Below are positions 7,298-7,822 of a DNA stretch of 7,822 nt, one piece after another (position 1 is the first letter of the stretch; each line of letters begins with the position of its first letter). A program made the translations under genes and the position numbers. A model generated the notes under the pieces. It was not told the DNA's origin. It saw nothing but the letters and a program-made list of their open reading frames with translations, and searched no databases. Origin of the DNA: Gammaproteobacteria bacterium (GTDB taxonomy: Bacteria; Pseudomonadota; Gammaproteobacteria; SG8-11); the NCBI GenBank assembly GCA_016200445.1, contig JACQEQ010000407.1, forward strand, positions 1 through 7,822, given 5' to 3'.

Positions 7298-7347
7298 CGC
7301 AGCGTAACCCAGCGTTCGCCGCCGCTGGGTTTATCAACCCAGCCTAC
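7284..7347. repeat. Palindromic repeat, copy 1 (overlaps the trpA stop)
   Basis: The element begins GTAGGCTGGGTT and ends with its reverse complement AACCCAGCCTAC. It contains two hairpins in a row: GCTGGGTTA (7288-7296) with TAACCCAGC (7305-7313), a perfect 9-bp stem, and GCTGGGTT (7324-7331) with AACCCAGC (7336-7343), an 8-bp stem with a 4-nt loop. The outer arms can alternatively pair with each other. No T-tract follows, so it is not a typical intrinsic terminator, though it could stabilise the 3' end of trpBA mRNA. Similar GTAGG...CCTAC palindromes are, from memory, dispersed in many proteobacterial genomes. It supplies the trpA stop codon. Confidence 0.85.
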
Positions 7348-7391
7348 AAATAAACGTATTGGAGCGGAAATAATCGCATAAGCAGAGCGTT

Positions 7392-7412
7392 CTTCTCCCT
7401 GCAAGGGGGAAG
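7392..7412. repeat. Short hairpin at the duplication junction
   Basis: CTTCTCCCT (7392-7400) can pair with AGGGGGAAG (7404-7412) across the loop GCA, with one G-U pair. The second copy of the trpA 3' end begins exactly at the last base of this hairpin. It could be a remnant of another palindromic repeat and may mark the recombination junction. The rest of the spacer from 7348 holds nothing I recognise. Confidence 0.4.
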
Positions 7413-7519
7413 CGGTGGTGAAATAGATTGAAGAGCATGCTGCCGTAGGCGCGATGAACGCGGTTGCGAAATTGCTGCGGGAAATGCGCGCAGCGATGGA
7501 CATTGGTAGGCTGGGTTAG
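7412..7519 (+). pseudogene. Decayed duplicate of the trpA 3' end
   Basis: Read in the trpA frame, this segment gives AVVK, an in-frame TAG (7424-7426, replacing a CAG codon), then [18 protein letters not shown] and on to GRLG and a TAG at 7517-7519. It corresponds to the last 35 residues of TrpA and its stop. It has no start of its own and cannot make a functional product. As in the true gene, the final codons lie within a palindromic repeat, showing that the palindrome was already in place when the segment was duplicated or imported. Confidence 0.88.
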
Positions 7520-7570
7520 CGCAGCGTAACCCAGCATTTCACCGCCGCTGGGTTTAGCAACCCAGCCTAC
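7506..7570. repeat. Palindromic repeat, copy 2 (between the trpA fragment and accD)
   Basis: This is the same architecture as the copy overlapping the trpA stop: GTAGGCTGGGTT at the left, AACCCAGCCTAC at the right, and two internal GCTGGGTT/AACCCAGC hairpins. It is 65 bp because of one extra base in the linker between the hairpins. It ends 38 nt before the accD start. Its last bases run into TACAAT (7568-7573), a -10-like hexamer, but I see no matching -35. Confidence 0.85.
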
Positions 7571-7608
7571 AATTGTAAAAAATTGAACTACCGAACGAGG
7601 CACCAACC

Positions 7609-7822
7609 ATGAGCTGGCTGAAAAATTTAATTCCCTCCACCATCCGTACCGAAGGGCAGCAGAAGAAAAATGTGCCCGAAGGGCTGTGGACCAAGTGCGA
7701 CGGCTGCGGCGCGGTTCTTTACAAGCCGGAACTGGAACGCAACGTTCATGTCTGCCCGAAATGTTCCTTCCACATTCGCGTCGGTGCGCGCCAGAGATTA
7801 GATGCCTTGCTCGACGAGGAGC
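7609..7822 (+). CDS. accD: Acetyl-CoA carboxylase carboxyltransferase beta subunit AccD, 3' partial
   Basis: AccD and AccA together form the carboxyltransferase of acetyl-CoA carboxylase, which makes malonyl-CoA in the first committed step of fatty-acid synthesis. Only the first 71 codons are in the window and the frame stays open at the right edge. The N-terminus MSWLKNLIPSTIRT is typical. The zinc-ribbon cysteines are all present: Cys30 and Cys33 in CDGC, Cys49 and Cys52 in CPKC, with the normal 15-residue spacing. ATG 7609 is supported by homology and by GAGG at 7597-7600, 8 nt upstream. The gene lies 38 nt after the second palindromic repeat. Its position after trpA is the usual proteobacterial order, normally followed by folC. 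Confidence 0.96.
   Translation, partial: MSWLKNLIPSTIRTEGQQKKNVPEGLWTKCDGCGAVLYKPELERNVHVCPKCSFHIRVGARQRLDALLDEE

Larger units (their letters stand above)
7190..7570 (+). repeat. Tandem duplication of the trpA 3' end plus palindrome (222-bp period)
   Basis: Bases 7190-7347 recur at 7412-7570. In the trpA-derived part (94 nt) the two copies align without gaps at a constant offset of 222 and differ at 11 positions by my count (about 88% identity). The palindromes differ by a few substitutions and one single-base indel. The 64 bp between the copies (7348-7411) has no partner after the second copy. Within the codons of the first copy's frame the differences are 5 synonymous, 4 missense and 1 nonsense. 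Confidence 0.9.

Noticed and set aside
7284..7347. The palindrome after trpA as a Rho-independent terminator
   Set aside because: The stems are strong but no T-tract follows, and the element appears as a repeat in two copies. It is better described as a palindromic repeat.

Overview
The window is about 7.8 kb of G+C-rich proteobacterial chromosome with all supported genes on the + strand. The order truA - trpF - trpB - trpA - accD is the familiar tryptophan/fatty-acid neighbourhood of Betaproteobacteria and some Gammaproteobacteria, so the host is probably one of these. I cannot name a genus from the sequence.

Layout. The left edge holds the 3' part of a YihY/BrkB-type membrane protein gene that runs off the window. 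Then comes a small membrane protein resembling the T component (CbiQ/EcfT) of ECF transporters. Its stop lies 6 nt before the start of truA (tRNA pseudouridine synthase A). A 107-bp palindromic element with internal hairpins fills part of the truA-trpF gap. trpF (phosphoribosylanthranilate isomerase) follows. Next, where trpB would be expected, there is a 540-residue AAA/ABC-type ATPase fused to a C-terminal DUF4435 (Toprim-like) domain. It is clearly A+T-richer than its neighbours and looks like an acquired defence gene related to the PARIS system (AriA + AriB). trpB and trpA (tryptophan synthase beta and alpha) then resume with a 4-nt ATGA overlap.

The end of trpA is unusual. Its last codons and stop lie inside a 64-bp palindromic repeat. 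The trpA 3' end plus this palindrome is present a second time exactly 222 bp downstream, as a decayed fragment with an in-frame stop. The right edge holds the first 71 codons of accD (acetyl-CoA carboxylase carboxyltransferase beta subunit), including its zinc-finger cysteines.

How the genes work together. TrpF, TrpB and TrpA perform three steps of tryptophan synthesis: PRA isomerisation, then indole release and condensation with serine. TruA and AccD are housekeeping genes commonly linked to them. The ATPase-DUF4435 gene has no evident metabolic link to its neighbours and appears to be cargo placed inside the trp block. The most interesting signals are this predicted single-gene defence system and the repeat-associated tandem duplication at the end of trpA.
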